From NCBI RefSeq assembly GCF_019048265.1, contig NZ_CP077311.1, forward strand, positions 4,039,001 to 4,103,000: a DNA stretch of 64,000 nt. Direction: 5' to 3'. The notes under the pieces are model-generated. The model saw nothing but the letters and a program-made list of their open reading frames with translations. It searched no databases and was not told where the DNA came from. Positions 44,734 through 53,565 of the stretch are shown piece after piece. Source of the stretch: Aeromonas sp. FDAARGOS 1405. GTDB lineage: Bacteria > Pseudomonadota > Gammaproteobacteria > Enterobacterales > Aeromonadaceae. Each line of letters opens with the position of its first letter. The stretch's first letter is position 1. A program made the position numbers and the translations under genes.

Positions 44734-45885
44734 TTATTTGCCGGCAGCAGCGTCCGGGCGCTGCCAGCTGGAGACATACCGGGTGTTCTCGATCCCTTCG
44801 CACAGACTGCCGACGTTCAGCGCATCGCGGGTATCGAGCATGACCGCCACCTCGTCGGTGAACTTCTTGGCATAGGCCTGCCCTGCCGCAAACGCCTTGG
44901 GATGGGGGCCGTGGGTGAAACCGGCGGGATGGAAGGTGACCATGCCCCGCTCGATATTGTCCCGGCTAAAGAAATCCCCCGCGTGGTAAAAGAGCACCTC
45001 GTCGTAATCGTCATTGCTGTGATAGAAGGGCACCTTGAGGGCGCCGGGATCGCTCTCGATGGGGCGCGGCACGAAGGTACAAATCACGAAGCGGCTCGCC
45101 ACAAAGGTCGAATGAGCCGACGGCGGCAGATGGTAGCGATGGCTCATCAGCGGGCGGATATCCCGCCAGTTGAGGCGCACCACGCACAAGTCCCCGTGCC
45201 AACCTTGCGCATCAAGCGGGTTGAAGGGCCAGGTGATGACCGACACCTGATCGTGACGCTTCACCTGCAGCGACCAGGGATTCTCATCCTGCTGGGCTAA
45301 AAAGCGTTCATTGATGGCGGGCACATCGAGCGCCGCCGGGTCGAAGATGGCGTGATTGCCCACCAGCCCCTTATCCGGCAGCTGGTAGCTGTCGTTGGTC
45401 GCCTCGATCATCAGGATGAACAGGGGCGCCGTCGGCTCGATGCGCCACATGGTGCCGCGGGGGATCACCACGTAGTCGCCATCGCGAAGAGTCAGGTGGC
45501 CGTAGTCGCAGAAGAACTCACCGCCCCCCTCGTGGATAAAGAGCAGCTCGTCGCCGTCGGCGTTGCGCACCAGAAACGGCATCGCCTCGGAGAGCCGCCA
45601 GATGCGATAGCGGCAGTGGGGGTTGCTGAGAATATCGGGAGCCACCCAGGGAGAGAGCGAGCTTACCTCCTCCTGGAGGGCATTGAGGTCAAACAGCCGT
45701 GGCCGCAGCGGCCCCTCCCAACTGATCCAGTCAGTGGGGGCATGCTTGTGGTGCATGTGGGTGGCGGGGCCGAAAAAGCCGCTTCGCCCCAGCTCGCGCT
45801 CATAGATGGCCTGTTCCGGCAGGTCGGCATGGGCTTGCCGGGAGTGGGTCCCCTCCCGATGGGGGAAGTTAATCCAGTTACGCAT
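44734..45885 (-). CDS. hmgA: homogentisate 1,2-dioxygenase
   Basis: 383 residues. The iron-site region is intact: PFYHSNDDYDEVLFYHAGDF with the His/Glu ligands and FHPAGFTHGPHP with the final His. WRIEPTAPLFILMIEATN and NWINFPHREGTH are also typical. It opens the aromatic ring of homogentisate to maleylacetoacetate. ATG at 45885 has AGAGGGAG upstream and overlaps the end of hppD by eight bases, so translation is coupled. Confidence 0.95.
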   Translation of the reverse strand: MRNWINFPHREGTHSRQAHADLPEQAIYERELGRSGFFGPATHMHHKHAPTDWISWEGPLRPRLFDLNALQEEVSSLSPWVAPDILSNPHCRYRIWRLSEAMPFLVRNADGDELLFIHEGGGEFFCDYGHLTLRDGDYVVIPRGTMWRIEPTAPLFILMIEATNDSYQLPDKGLVGNHAIFDPAALDVPAINERFLAQQDENPWSLQVKRHDQVSVITWPFNPLDAQGWHGDLCVVRLNWRDIRPLMSHRYHLPPSAHSTFVASRFVICTFVPRPIESDPGALKVPFYHSNDDYDEVLFYHAGDFFSRDNIERGMVTFHPAGFTHGPHPKAFAAGQAYAKKFTDEVAVMLDTRDALNVGSLCEGIENTRYVSSWQRPDAAAGK

Positions 45886-47014
45886 CGCTCGCTCCCTCTT
45901 TGCGGGCACCCTTCTCATCCTCGCCGCCATCCAGCACGCCACGGCGGATCTGGTCCAGCTCAATCGATTCAAACAGCGCCTTGAAATTGCCCTCGCCAAA
46001 CCCTTCGTTACCCTTACGCTGGATGATCTCGAAGAAGACCGGGCCAATCACGGTGTCGGTGAAGATCTGCAGCAGGATGCCATCCTTGGTGGGGGAGCCG
46101 TCGATGAGGATGCGCAGCTCTTTCAGAGCAGCCAGATCCTCCTGATGCCCCTCGACCCGGTTGTTCACCTTCTCGTAGTAGGTATCGGGCGTCGGCATAA
46201 AGCCGGTACCGCGGCTGCGCAGGGTGCGGATGGTGTGGTAGATATCGCTGGAGGCCATGGCGATGTGCTGGATCCCCTCCCCCTTGTACTGACGCAGGTA
46301 CTCCTCGATCTGGGACTTGTCATCCGCCGACTCGTTGATGGGGATGCGGATCTTGCCACAAGGCGCGGTCATGGCACGGGAGTGCAGCCCGGTCAGCTTG
46401 CCCTCGATATCGAAGTAGCGAATTTCACGGAAGTTACCGATCCGCTCATAGAAGTTGGACCAGACATCCATATTGCCGCGATGGACGTTGTGGGTCAGGT
46501 GATCGATCTCCATAAGACCGGCATCCACCTCTGCCATCCGGGACTGCCAGTCGGGGTAGAAGACAAAATCCACGTCATAGATGGAGCCCTTGTCGCCATA
46601 GCGGTCGACAAAGGAGAGCGTGCTCTCGCCGATACCGTAGATGGCGGGAATATTGAGCTCCATCGGGCCAATCTTGCCGACAAAGGGCTTGGCCCCCTTG
46701 GCGATGGCGTACTGCTGGGCTTTGCCCGCATCGCTCACCCGAAATGCCATGCCGCAAACGCTCGGCCCGTGCAGGCTGGCAAACTGCTCCGCCTGGGAGT
46801 GAGGCTCGGCATTGACCACAAAGTTGATATCCCCCTGCCGGTAGAGCCAGCACTGCTTGTGTTTGTGCTTGGCGACCTCGGCAAACCCGAGCGAAACGAA
46901 CAGGCTCTTGAGGGCAGCAATCCCTTTGGCATCGGGGGCTGTGTACTCGACAAACTCGAAACCGTCTGTGCCTAAAGGATTGATGGTATGGGTGGCGGAA
47001 GAGGTGGCATTCAT
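45878..47014 (-). CDS. hppD: 4-hydroxyphenylpyruvate dioxygenase
   Basis: 378 residues with two vicinal-oxygen-chelate halves. Iron ligands of the C-terminal half are visible as IDHLTHNV, EGIQHIAMAS and PVFFEIIQRKGNEGFGEGN (His, His, Glu). It converts 4-hydroxyphenylpyruvate to homogentisate. ATG 47014 (AAGGAGCG site) is chosen over an upstream in-frame start. First gene of the four-gene tyrosine operon; a TyrR/PhhR-like box lies upstream. Confidence 0.96.
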   Translation of the reverse strand: MNATSSATHTINPLGTDGFEFVEYTAPDAKGIAALKSLFVSLGFAEVAKHKHKQCWLYRQGDINFVVNAEPHSQAEQFASLHGPSVCGMAFRVSDAGKAQQYAIAKGAKPFVGKIGPMELNIPAIYGIGESTLSFVDRYGDKGSIYDVDFVFYPDWQSRMAEVDAGLMEIDHLTHNVHRGNMDVWSNFYERIGNFREIRYFDIEGKLTGLHSRAMTAPCGKIRIPINESADDKSQIEEYLRQYKGEGIQHIAMASSDIYHTIRTLRSRGTGFMPTPDTYYEKVNNRVEGHQEDLAALKELRILIDGSPTKDGILLQIFTDTVIGPVFFEIIQRKGNEGFGEGNFKALFESIELDQIRRGVLDGGEDEKGARKEGASDA

Positions 47015-47162
47015 CGGGCGCTCCTTGCTCTTGATTCGGTTAAAACGGATTGCGGCACCCAGCGGCGCGGCAAGTGTTAACAACTTGTTTCATTAGAAGC
47101 AGGGCGTAGCAGGAAGAGAAGAGGCGGGTTGCAGATAGTTTTTCGCAGCTGGCAGCAAATAA

Positions 47163-47180
47163 TGTAAATGGATTGTGACA
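47163..47180 (-). promoter_or_regulatory. TyrR/PhhR-like box upstream of hppD
   Basis: TGTAAA-TGGATT-GTGACA on the plus strand compares with the TyrR consensus TGTAAA-N6-TTTACA: the left half is perfect, the right half matches four of six. It lies about 150 bases before hppD, whose pathway is commonly controlled by TyrR-family regulators. Confidence 0.4.
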
Positions 47181-47238
47181 TTCAAGTCGCAGCCTTGCGG
47201 ATCAAACGGTGACGACCCGCATGGCTGTCAGCTTTGGC

Positions 47239-47949
47239 TTACAGTTGCCAGTTTTTGACCAGCAGATGGGGCAAGCGGGCCCGGGCTTTTTGCAGTCGCG
47301 TGGGCGTTGGATTGATCAGCCACGCCTCTTTCCCCAACCCCAGCAGTGGCAGATCGTGCAGGCTGTCGCTCAAGGCCAGCTCGACATCGAGGGCGCAGAT
47401 CTCCGGCAGCAGCTTGTGCTGGCCGTGGCAATAGAAGCGCGGCATCAGGCCGCCAAAACGGTAGTGCATCTGCGAGCCAATGATCCGGTGGGGCAACTGG
47501 CCGGGCAGTTGCTGATAGAGTTGGGCTCGCACCAGCGCGCAGGGGCTGGCGGAGATCACCCAGCAGCGCGCCCCCTCGCTTTGCAGCAACTCGCGAGCCT
47601 GACGAAACAGCCCCGGCCTGGTGCGGCAATAGGCGCGCACCAGCTTGCGCCAACCGAGGGGAGAGAGCCAAAGCGTGATGGCCCACCAGATAAGGGAGAT
47701 ACCGCGCCGCCGCTGGCTGGGTAGCAGCTGACTTGGCAACAAATAGACCAAGCCACCCAGCGCAATCACTGGCAACAGCAACAGCGGCCAGATCCGGCGG
47801 CGCAGGATATAGCGCAGCAGACCGGCGTGGCTGTCGCCGGGGGCCAGGGTGTCGTCAAAGTCGGCCAGGATCCAGCGCGGAGTGCCCCCGTCAGGATCAC
47901 GATCTATCGCTGAAGGGATAATGGTGTCAGACGCTGGGCGCATAAACAT
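47239..47949 (-). CDS. pgpC: HAD-IB phosphatase, PgpC/YfhB-like
   Basis: 236 residues. HAD motif I is ILADFDDTLAPGD (near 28-40). A hydrophobic stretch RRRIWPLLLLPVIALGGLVYLL follows, as in E. coli YfhB/PgpC (phosphatidylglycerophosphatase C), then WVISASPCALV (motif II) and ALSDSLHDLPLL (motif IV). It may dephosphorylate phosphatidylglycerol phosphate; another phospho-substrate is possible. The start overlaps the stop of the pseudouridine synthase gene (TGATG), so expression is coupled; an ATG two codons later is an alternative. Confidence 0.75.
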   Translation of the reverse strand: MFMRPASDTIIPSAIDRDPDGGTPRWILADFDDTLAPGDSHAGLLRYILRRRIWPLLLLPVIALGGLVYLLPSQLLPSQRRRGISLIWWAITLWLSPLGWRKLVRAYCRTRPGLFRQARELLQSEGARCWVISASPCALVRAQLYQQLPGQLPHRIIGSQMHYRFGGLMPRFYCHGQHKLLPEICALDVELALSDSLHDLPLLGLGKEAWLINPTPTRLQKARARLPHLLVKNWQL

Positions 47950-48608
47950 CAGGGCGCAAGGGCTGCAATGGCTGCAGTGAGCTCAGGGGTGACAAATTCA
48001 CTCCCCACATCGGGCGAGCAGACAAAATCGAACGGCTCGCCCGCCAGGGTAAAACTCAGTCGCCAGGCGTGCAGATAGCCGCGATCGGAGGGCGTACCGC
48101 CATAGCGCTCATCCCCGAGAATGGGGGCGCCGATGCTTTTGAGGGCAACCCGGATCTGGTGGGTTTTGCCGGTCTGGGGCTTGACGCGATAGAGCCGCAG
48201 CCCTTCGCGCACCGACACCGAATCGAACCAGCTGATGGCAGGATTATCCAGCGTGCGCGCCAGCAGCCAGCTGCCGCCACGCCCCTTTTGCATATCCCCT
48301 TTCACCCAACCCTGCTTCTTCTTCGGTTTACGATCGGAGAGCGCCAGATACTGCTTGCTCACCTCACGGGCCGCAAAAGCCATGCTCAGCTCACGGTTCG
48401 CCTCTGTGGTGCGGGCCAGCAGCACCAGCCCGGAGGTCATCTTGTCGAGCCGGTGCACCGGATAGAGGGTGAGCCCGGTATCGGCTTTCACGCGATTGAC
48501 CAGTCCCGGATTGACCGACTCCCCGTCGCCCTTCTCGTCGTGCATGCCTATGCCGGGCTGCTTGTCGATAACCAGGAAAGCGGGATGCTCAAACAATATC
48601 CGGTACAT
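47949..48608 (-). CDS. RluA-family pseudouridine synthase
   Basis: 219 residues. The catalytic motif is YPVHRLDKMTSGLVLLARTTEAN, with the Asp nucleophile in HRLDK; KQYLALS, TGKTHQIRVALKSIGAPILGD and GYLHAWRLSFT complete the RluA-type core. No S4 domain. The target (rRNA or tRNA uridine) cannot be told from sequence. The gene runs 4 to the right of the PgpC-like gene and is cotranscribed with it. Confidence 0.88.
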   Translation of the reverse strand: MYRILFEHPAFLVIDKQPGIGMHDEKGDGESVNPGLVNRVKADTGLTLYPVHRLDKMTSGLVLLARTTEANRELSMAFAAREVSKQYLALSDRKPKKKQGWVKGDMQKGRGGSWLLARTLDNPAISWFDSVSVREGLRLYRVKPQTGKTHQIRVALKSIGAPILGDERYGGTPSDRGYLHAWRLSFTLAGEPFDFVCSPDVGSEFVTPELTAAIAALAP

Positions 48609-48726
48609 AAAACCTCGGGAACTGGGGAATAAGGCTCACAGCCAACGACTGGCGGCGCTCGGGAGTGCTGCATTCTCCCTGCTCGGGCACTATTTGGCAA
48701 ACCGGGCGGGCAGAGGATAAAGATAA

Positions 48727-48762
48727 AAAATGGCCCCGCCTGCAACAGGCGGAGCCATTTTC
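48727..48762 (-). terminator. intrinsic terminator of the amino-acid ABC operon
   Basis: AAAATGGC-C-CCGCCTG / CAGGCGG-A-GCCATTTT stem with one mismatch and a CAA loop. Read on the minus strand it ends in TTTTTTATC, 22 bases after the hisM stop. Confidence 0.88.
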
Positions 48763-48784
48763 GCTCATATTGGCAGGTCAACCC

Positions 48785-49477
48785 TTACACATTGCGCGGG
48801 CGCAGGTGGGCGTGCCAGCGCGCTTCCCACTTTTTGAACAGCCAGACGATGACAAAGGTGAGCAGCATATAGAGCAGCCCTGCGGTCAAAAAGGCCTCGA
48901 ACGGACTGTAGTAGCGAGAGTTGATGATCCGCGCCGCGCCGGTCAGATCGACGATGGTGATGATGCCCGCCACCGCCGAGCCTTGCAGCATGAAGATCAC
49001 CTCGTTGCTGTAAGCCGGCAGTGCCCGACGAAACGAGTTGGGCAAAATGATCCGGGTCAGGGTCTGCCAGCGGGTCATGCCAAAGGCGTTGGCTGCCTCA
49101 ATCTGGCCGCGCGGCATGTTGTGCACCGCCCCGCGCACGATCTCGGCGGTATAGGCGGCGGTATTGAGGGTGAAAGCCAGCAGCGCACAGAACCAGGCTT
49201 CGGAGAAGAGCGACCAGGCGGCACTGTTCTTCAGCCACTCCCACTGGGCAGCGCCGTAGTAGATGATAAAGAGCTGCACTAGCAGCGGGGTGCCGCGAAA
49301 GAAGTAGATATAGGCCCAGATCGGCCCCTTGATCAGCCAGTTGCGGCTGTTGCGCAGAATGCCCATGGGCACCGCCAGCATCAACCCAAGGATCAGAGAG
49401 AGGGCCACCAGCCAGACGGTGGTATAGAGCCCCTCCCAGTAGGTGGGCCACTCTTTGAGAATGATTGAGAAATCCAT
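48785..49477 (-). CDS. hisM: basic amino-acid ABC transporter permease (HisM-like)
   Basis: 230 residues, polar amino-acid permease with five or so membrane helices. Conserved: YFFRGTPLLVQLFIIYYG, TLNTAAYTAEIVRGAV and the ATPase-contact loop GQIEAANAFGMTRWQTL. With HisQ it forms the inner-membrane channel for histidine, lysine, arginine or ornithine. GAGGTAA precedes the ATG, which lies just after the hisQ stop. Confidence 0.87.
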   Translation of the reverse strand: MDFSIILKEWPTYWEGLYTTVWLVALSLILGLMLAVPMGILRNSRNWLIKGPIWAYIYFFRGTPLLVQLFIIYYGAAQWEWLKNSAAWSLFSEAWFCALLAFTLNTAAYTAEIVRGAVHNMPRGQIEAANAFGMTRWQTLTRIILPNSFRRALPAYSNEVIFMLQGSAVAGIITIVDLTGAARIINSRYYSPFEAFLTAGLLYMLLTFVIVWLFKKWEARWHAHLRPRNV

Positions 49478-49480
49478 GGC

Positions 49481-50221
49481 TTACCTCGTCTTGATGGCGT
49501 AATGACGCTCGGCCCACTTGAGCGCCGAGGTGGAGACTGCGGTGAAGATCAGGAAGATCAACGCCACCGCCATGTAGAAGGTGAAGGGTTGCTGGGTCGA
49601 GCCCGCCGCCAACGAGGCTTTGCGCACCATGTCATCAAGGCCGATGATGGAGACCAGCGCGGTGGTTTTCAGCAGCACCAGCCAGTTGTTGCCAAACCCG
49701 GGCAGAGCGTGGCGCATCATCTGGGGGAAGAGGATCCGCACAAACACCTGGGTAGCCCGCATGCCAAAAGCCCGTGCGGCCTCCAGCTCACCTTTGTCCA
49801 CCGCCAGAATGGCGCCGCGAAAGGTCTCGGTCATGTAGGCGCCGAAGATAAAACCGATGGTCGCGACACCGGCCACAAAGGGGCTGATGTCGATATAGTC
49901 CGGAAGCAGGGAGACCCACTCCTGATTGGGATTGCTCTCCAGTAACCAGCTGTTGTAAGTCTCGTTGACCCAGGTGCAGATGCCGTTAATCAGCACCTGG
50001 CCGCCAAAGAAGAGCAGCATCATCAGCACCAGATCGGGGATACCGCGAATAATGGTGGTGTAGCCGGTGGCGATGGCCCGGGCCCACTTGTAGGGAGAGA
50101 GTTTGGCCAGCGCCCCCAGCATCCCCAGCAGCAACGCCAGCAGCAGGGAGGCCAGCGCCACTTCCAGGGTGACCCAGGCGCCCTCCAGCAGCGAGGCTTC
50201 GTATCCTTTCAAATCAAACAT
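49481..50221 (-). CDS. hisQ: basic amino-acid ABC transporter permease (HisQ-like)
   Basis: 246 residues, partner permease. TTIIRGIPDLVLMMLLFFGG, FIFGAYMTETFRGAILAVDK and ELEAARAFGMRATQVFVRIL are the HisQ-type motifs, and the length with a mid-protein insertion (about 95-115) is somewhat above E. coli HisQ (228). ATG at 50221 is chosen because GGAG lies six bases upstream (TGGAGCTGCATATG); an in-frame ATG at 50233 is the alternative. Confidence 0.85.
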   Translation of the reverse strand: MFDLKGYEASLLEGAWVTLEVALASLLLALLLGMLGALAKLSPYKWARAIATGYTTIIRGIPDLVLMMLLFFGGQVLINGICTWVNETYNSWLLESNPNQEWVSLLPDYIDISPFVAGVATIGFIFGAYMTETFRGAILAVDKGELEAARAFGMRATQVFVRILFPQMMRHALPGFGNNWLVLLKTTALVSIIGLDDMVRKASLAAGSTQQPFTFYMAVALIFLIFTAVSTSALKWAERHYAIKTR

Positions 50222-50317
50222 ATGCAGCTCCATCGCCACTGAATCTTCACGCACCTGCTAACCAGAAGGCTCCATAGCAGTCCGAATGAAATATGTGCAG
50301 CTCCATTGCAATCAATG

Positions 50318-50354
50318 CGGGCCCGTAAACTCCCTCAGGGAGGTGACGGGCCCG
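50318..50354 (-). terminator. double stem-loop between binding-protein and hisQ genes
   Basis: Outer stem CGGGCCCGT / ACGGGCCCG enclosing an inner CTCCCT / AGGGAG stem. No U-run follows. Such stems after binding-protein genes commonly stabilise the upstream mRNA and cut downstream expression, giving more binding protein than permease. Confidence 0.6.
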
Positions 50355-50381
50355 ATGACTACTGACGGGATCAACCTGTCG

Positions 50382-50450
50382 TTACTTGCCGTAGACGTCT
50401 TTGGACTTACTCGCCGTAAACGTCTCTTTGTTTTACTCTCCGTAAACGTC
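50382..50450 (-). repeat. three tandem copies of the binding-protein gene end including its stop codon
   Basis: Three 18-base units: 50433-50450 (GACGTTTACGGAGAGTAA, the real gene end), 50407-50424 (GACGTTTACGGCGAGTAA) and 50382-50399 (GACGTCTACGGCAAGTAA). They start 26 and 25 bases apart. Each encodes DVYG(E/K)-stop. The first and third are in the same frame, 51 bases apart. Confidence 0.85.
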
Positions 50451-51206
50451 GAACTCGAAGTACTTGTCGTTGATTTCCTTGTACTTGCCGTTGGCACGCA
50501 GCGCCAGAATGGCGGCGTTGAATTTCTCTTTCAGATCCTTGTCAGCCTTGCGCACTGCAATACCGGCGCCTTCGCCAAACCACTTGGGATCGGTCAGTTT
50601 CGGGCCGACGAATTCAAAGGCATCACCCCCCTCTTTCTTCAGCAGACCGTCGGTGATGGCGGCAGAGTCGGCCAGCACATAGTCCACACGACCGGATTTC
50701 AGATCGAGATAGGCTTCATCGGCGGTGCCGTAACGCTTGATGGTGGCATTGGGGAAGTTGTCGGTAATAAAGGTATCCATGGAGGTCGCACGCTGCACCG
50801 CGACGGACTTGCCTTCCATAAAGGCTTTGTCGAGCTGCACGTCAGTGCCCTTCTTGGCGGCGAAGCGGGCCGGAATGTGCTGGTACTTCTGGGTGAAGTC
50901 CACTTTCTTCTTGCGCTCTTCTGTGATGTCCATGGTGGCGATGATAGCGTCAAACTTGCGCGACAGCAGCGCCGGAATGATGCCGTCCCAGTCCTGCTTG
51001 ACCAGGGTGCACTTCACTTTCATCTCTTCGCACAGGGCGTTGGCGATGTCGATATCAAAGCCTTTCACCTCGCCACTGGGCTCGGTCCAGGAGAAGGGGG
51101 GATAGGCACCCTCAACCCCGATCCGGACCTCTTTCCACTCCTTGGCCATCAGGCTACCGGACGCGAGGGCAGTGACTACGGCTGTCGCCAGCATCAGCTT
51201 GTTCAT
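50433..51206 (-). CDS. basic amino-acid periplasmic binding protein (HisJ/ArgT-like)
   Basis: 257 residues with a signal peptide (MNKLMLATAVVTALASGSLMA, cut before KEWKE). The mature protein has the family stretches GAYPPFSWTEPSGEVKGFDI, VKQDWDGIIPALLSRKFDAI and RYGTADEAYLDLKSGRVDYV that line the ligand cleft of lysine/arginine/ornithine/histidine binding proteins. ATG at 51206 with AAGGAGAG upstream. Closely resembles the orphan binding protein at 54763-55545, so the two are paralogues. Its 3' end is triplicated downstream. Confidence 0.92.
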   Translation of the reverse strand: MNKLMLATAVVTALASGSLMAKEWKEVRIGVEGAYPPFSWTEPSGEVKGFDIDIANALCEEMKVKCTLVKQDWDGIIPALLSRKFDAIIATMDITEERKKKVDFTQKYQHIPARFAAKKGTDVQLDKAFMEGKSVAVQRATSMDTFITDNFPNATIKRYGTADEAYLDLKSGRVDYVLADSAAITDGLLKKEGGDAFEFVGPKLTDPKWFGEGAGIAVRKADKDLKEKFNAAILALRANGKYKEINDKYFEFDVYGE

Positions 51207-51255
51207 GTATCTCTCCTTGATAAAACAGTTGATTGGGTAACCAGGCATCCCGCCA

Positions 51256-52026
51256 TCAGTAGATGGAGGAGATGAATTGCTTGAACCGCTCGGATTTGGG
51301 ATGGGCGAAAATCTCCTTGGGGTTGCCCTCCTCTTCCACCCGCCCCTGATGCAGAAACATCACCTTGTTCGATACATCCCGGGCAAACGACATCTCGTGG
51401 GTCACCACCAGCATGGTGCGTCCCTCTTCGGCCAGCTCGCGCATCAGGCCAAGTACTTCTCCCACCAGCTCGGGATCCAGCGCCGAGGTGGGTTCGTCAA
51501 ACAGCATCACCTCGGGCTCTACCGCCAGCGCACGGGCAATGGCGGCCCGCTGCTGCTGACCACCGGAGAGGTGGCCGGGATAGTAGTCACGCCGCTCCCA
51601 GAGTCCAACCCGGTTGAGCAGTTGCTCTGCCTTGGCCAGTGCTTCGGCGCGAGGCACCTTGAGCACCTGGATTGGCACTTCGATGATGTTCTGCATGATG
51701 GTCATGTGTGACCAGAGATTGAAACTTTGAAACACCATGGCCAGTCGGCTGCGGATCCGCTCAACCTGACGCATATCTTCCGGCAACCGCTCGCCGGCGC
51801 GGCTGGTTTTCATCCGGATCAACTCGCCATGGAGCGAGACGGTGCCGGATGAGGGGGTTTCGAGCAGATTGATACAGCGAAGAAAGGTCGACTTCCCCGA
51901 ACCGGAGGAGCCGATAAGGGAGATCACATCACCCTTGTGGGCGGTCATGTCGATGCCCTTGAGCACTTCGTGGGTGCCAAAATATTTGTGCAGATCACGT
52001 ACTTCCAGTGCGGCAACGTCGCTCAT
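51256..52026 (-). CDS. hisP: basic amino-acid ABC transporter ATPase (HisP-like)
   Basis: 256 residues. Walker A is IGSSGSGKST (about 37-46), signature LSGGQQQRAAIARALA, Walker B VMLFDEPTSALDPEL, switch VTHEMSFARDV. The insertion TVSLHGELIRMKTSRAGERL resembles the HisP-type linker. First gene of the operon hisP, binding protein, hisQ, hisM. AAGG lies nine bases before the ATG. Confidence 0.92.
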   Translation of the reverse strand: MSDVAALEVRDLHKYFGTHEVLKGIDMTAHKGDVISLIGSSGSGKSTFLRCINLLETPSSGTVSLHGELIRMKTSRAGERLPEDMRQVERIRSRLAMVFQSFNLWSHMTIMQNIIEVPIQVLKVPRAEALAKAEQLLNRVGLWERRDYYPGHLSGGQQQRAAIARALAVEPEVMLFDEPTSALDPELVGEVLGLMRELAEEGRTMLVVTHEMSFARDVSNKVMFLHQGRVEEEGNPKEIFAHPKSERFKQFISSIY

Positions 52027-52559
52027 CCATTACAACCTTGTCTGTCCCTAGACGCCGCAGGGGGCGTGACTCAACCATCGTCCATTTAACAAAAAGTTAA
52101 CTGATGGCAACCTTCAGCGAAAATATCACCAGGATAGTGAAAAAACAATACAGAACGAGGGTCTTCAGGGGATTCGCTCTATTTTTATTCGCTCTTTGCG
52201 TATTTTTCAGCACTTTGTTTGCATAAACAGCCGTTTCAATGGCTGTTTCGATAACGCCTTTTTATACCCCAATCATATCAGTGGCAAGAGAAAAGCGTGA
52301 TGTGTGCCAAACCGGCACCAAAATGGCTTTATGCACCCCCTTGCCGAGCGAAATATCGGCCCCCCGATTGGATCAACTTGATTTCATTGATGCACTCGGG
52401 CTCGCACAGAACCTTATCAAACAGAGAGGTTGTGGCAAAAAAGTAACAATCTGCCCCCAAAAGGGCTGTTTTCGGCCATGAAAGCGAGAGATATGTGACA
52501 CAGAGCCAATAAGTAATGATAAGGTGGTGTTTTTATCAGTTTTTGTGATCGAGGCCTCG
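52027..52559. other. 533-bp gap between divergent hisP and lysO
   Basis: Contains the candidate hisP promoter (52120-52148), an AAACAGCC/GGCTGTTT inverted repeat (52225-52248) and a TTAAC-AAAAA-GTTAA repeat near 52086-52100. I looked for a lysine riboswitch before lysO and did not see its conserved core. No gene is supported. Confidence 0.4.
52120..52148 (-). promoter_or_regulatory. candidate sigma-70 promoter of the hisP operon
   Basis: Minus-strand -35 TTGTTT (52148-52143), a 17-base spacer and -10 TATTTT (52125-52120), 94 bases before the hisP start. Confidence 0.4.
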
Positions 52560-53462
52560 ATGCTGCTCAATGTGTTGCTGATCCTGTTGCCACTGGCAAT
52601 CGGCTATCTGATTCCCCTCTCCTCTGCCCGGCTGATCAAGCTGGTCAACCAGAGTCTGGGCAAGATGGTCTACCTCATTCTGTTCCTGATGGGGCTCGGG
52701 CTTGCCTATGTGGAGAACCTGGGCAGCAATCTGGCGGTGATCTTCAAGGTCGCCGGGGTGATGCTGACCGCGATCACGCTCTGCAACCTGCTGGCCCTCT
52801 GGTGGCTCGACAAGCGCACGCCGCCGACCCACGAGGCGAGCGATGCCAAGATGCCGGGCAAGTTGCACCTGTTGTGGGAATCCCTGCAGCTCTGCTTTGT
52901 GGTGCTCGGCGGTGTGCTGCTGGGTCTACTGGTGGATCTGCGCGCACTGCCCATCGACAAGTGGAGCGAGTGGGCCCTGATGCTGCTGCTGTTTCTCATC
53001 GGGGTGCAGATGCGCAACTCCGGCATGCGGCTGCGCCAGATCCTGCTCAATCCCTGGGGGATGAAGATAGCCGCCACCGTCATCCTCAGCAGCTGGCTGG
53101 GCAGCCTGCTGGCGGCCCAGTTGCTGGGCATGCCCTTTGCCCATGGTCTGGCGATGAGCTCGAGCTTCGGCTGGTATTCACTCTCCGGCATTCTGGTAGC
53201 CGACAAACTGGGGCCGGTGCTCGGTTCTGCTGCCTTTATCAACGATCTTGGGCGCGAGCTTATCGCCATTCTGATCATCCCGGTCCTGATGCGACGCCAC
53301 CCCTCGGCAGCCATCGGTTACGGCGGCGCCACGGCGCTGGACTTCACCCTGCCGGTCATCCAGAAATCAGGGGGCATTCAGGTGGTGCCGGTGGCCATTG
53401 TCTCCGGCTTTATCCTGAGCCTGCTCGGCCCCATCCTGATCCTCGGGTTTCTGGCGATCTAA
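52560..53462 (+). CDS. lysO: lysine exporter LysO
   Basis: 300 residues, about eight membrane helices, collinear with E. coli LysO/YbjE (315). Conserved: LLPLAIGYLIPLSS, KMVYLILFLMGLGLAYVENL, SFGWYSLSGILVADKLGPVL, GSAAFINDLGRELIAI and GGATALDFTLPVIQ; the acidic residues in the last two are typical. It exports lysine and its toxic analogue. ATG at 52560 follows GAGG by five bases; the frame also opens at GTG 52524. Divergent from a basic amino-acid importer, a sensible pairing. Confidence 0.92.
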   Translation: MLLNVLLILLPLAIGYLIPLSSARLIKLVNQSLGKMVYLILFLMGLGLAYVENLGSNLAVIFKVAGVMLTAITLCNLLALWWLDKRTPPTHEASDAKMPGKLHLLWESLQLCFVVLGGVLLGLLVDLRALPIDKWSEWALMLLLFLIGVQMRNSGMRLRQILLNPWGMKIAATVILSSWLGSLLAAQLLGMPFAHGLAMSSSFGWYSLSGILVADKLGPVLGSAAFINDLGRELIAILIIPVLMRRHPSAAIGYGGATALDFTLPVIQKSGGIQVVPVAIVSGFILSLLGPILILGFLAI

Positions 53463-53486
53463 GCCTGATTTCCACATTGCAGATCA

Positions 53487-53514
53487 AAAAGCCCGACCTT
53501 GTTGTCGGGCTTTT
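53487..53514. terminator. bidirectional terminator between lysO and the IadA-like gene
   Basis: AAAAGCCCGAC / GTCGGGCTTTT stem with a CTTGTT loop, between two convergent genes. Confidence 0.9.
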
Positions 53515-53565
53515 GCTGTTTGGAGCAACCACGCACTCGCACTGACTACGATATTACCCGCAGCC

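Noticed and set aside
52250..52559. Lysine riboswitch before lysO
   Set aside because: The conserved L-box core is not present; the gap only shows simple inverted repeats.
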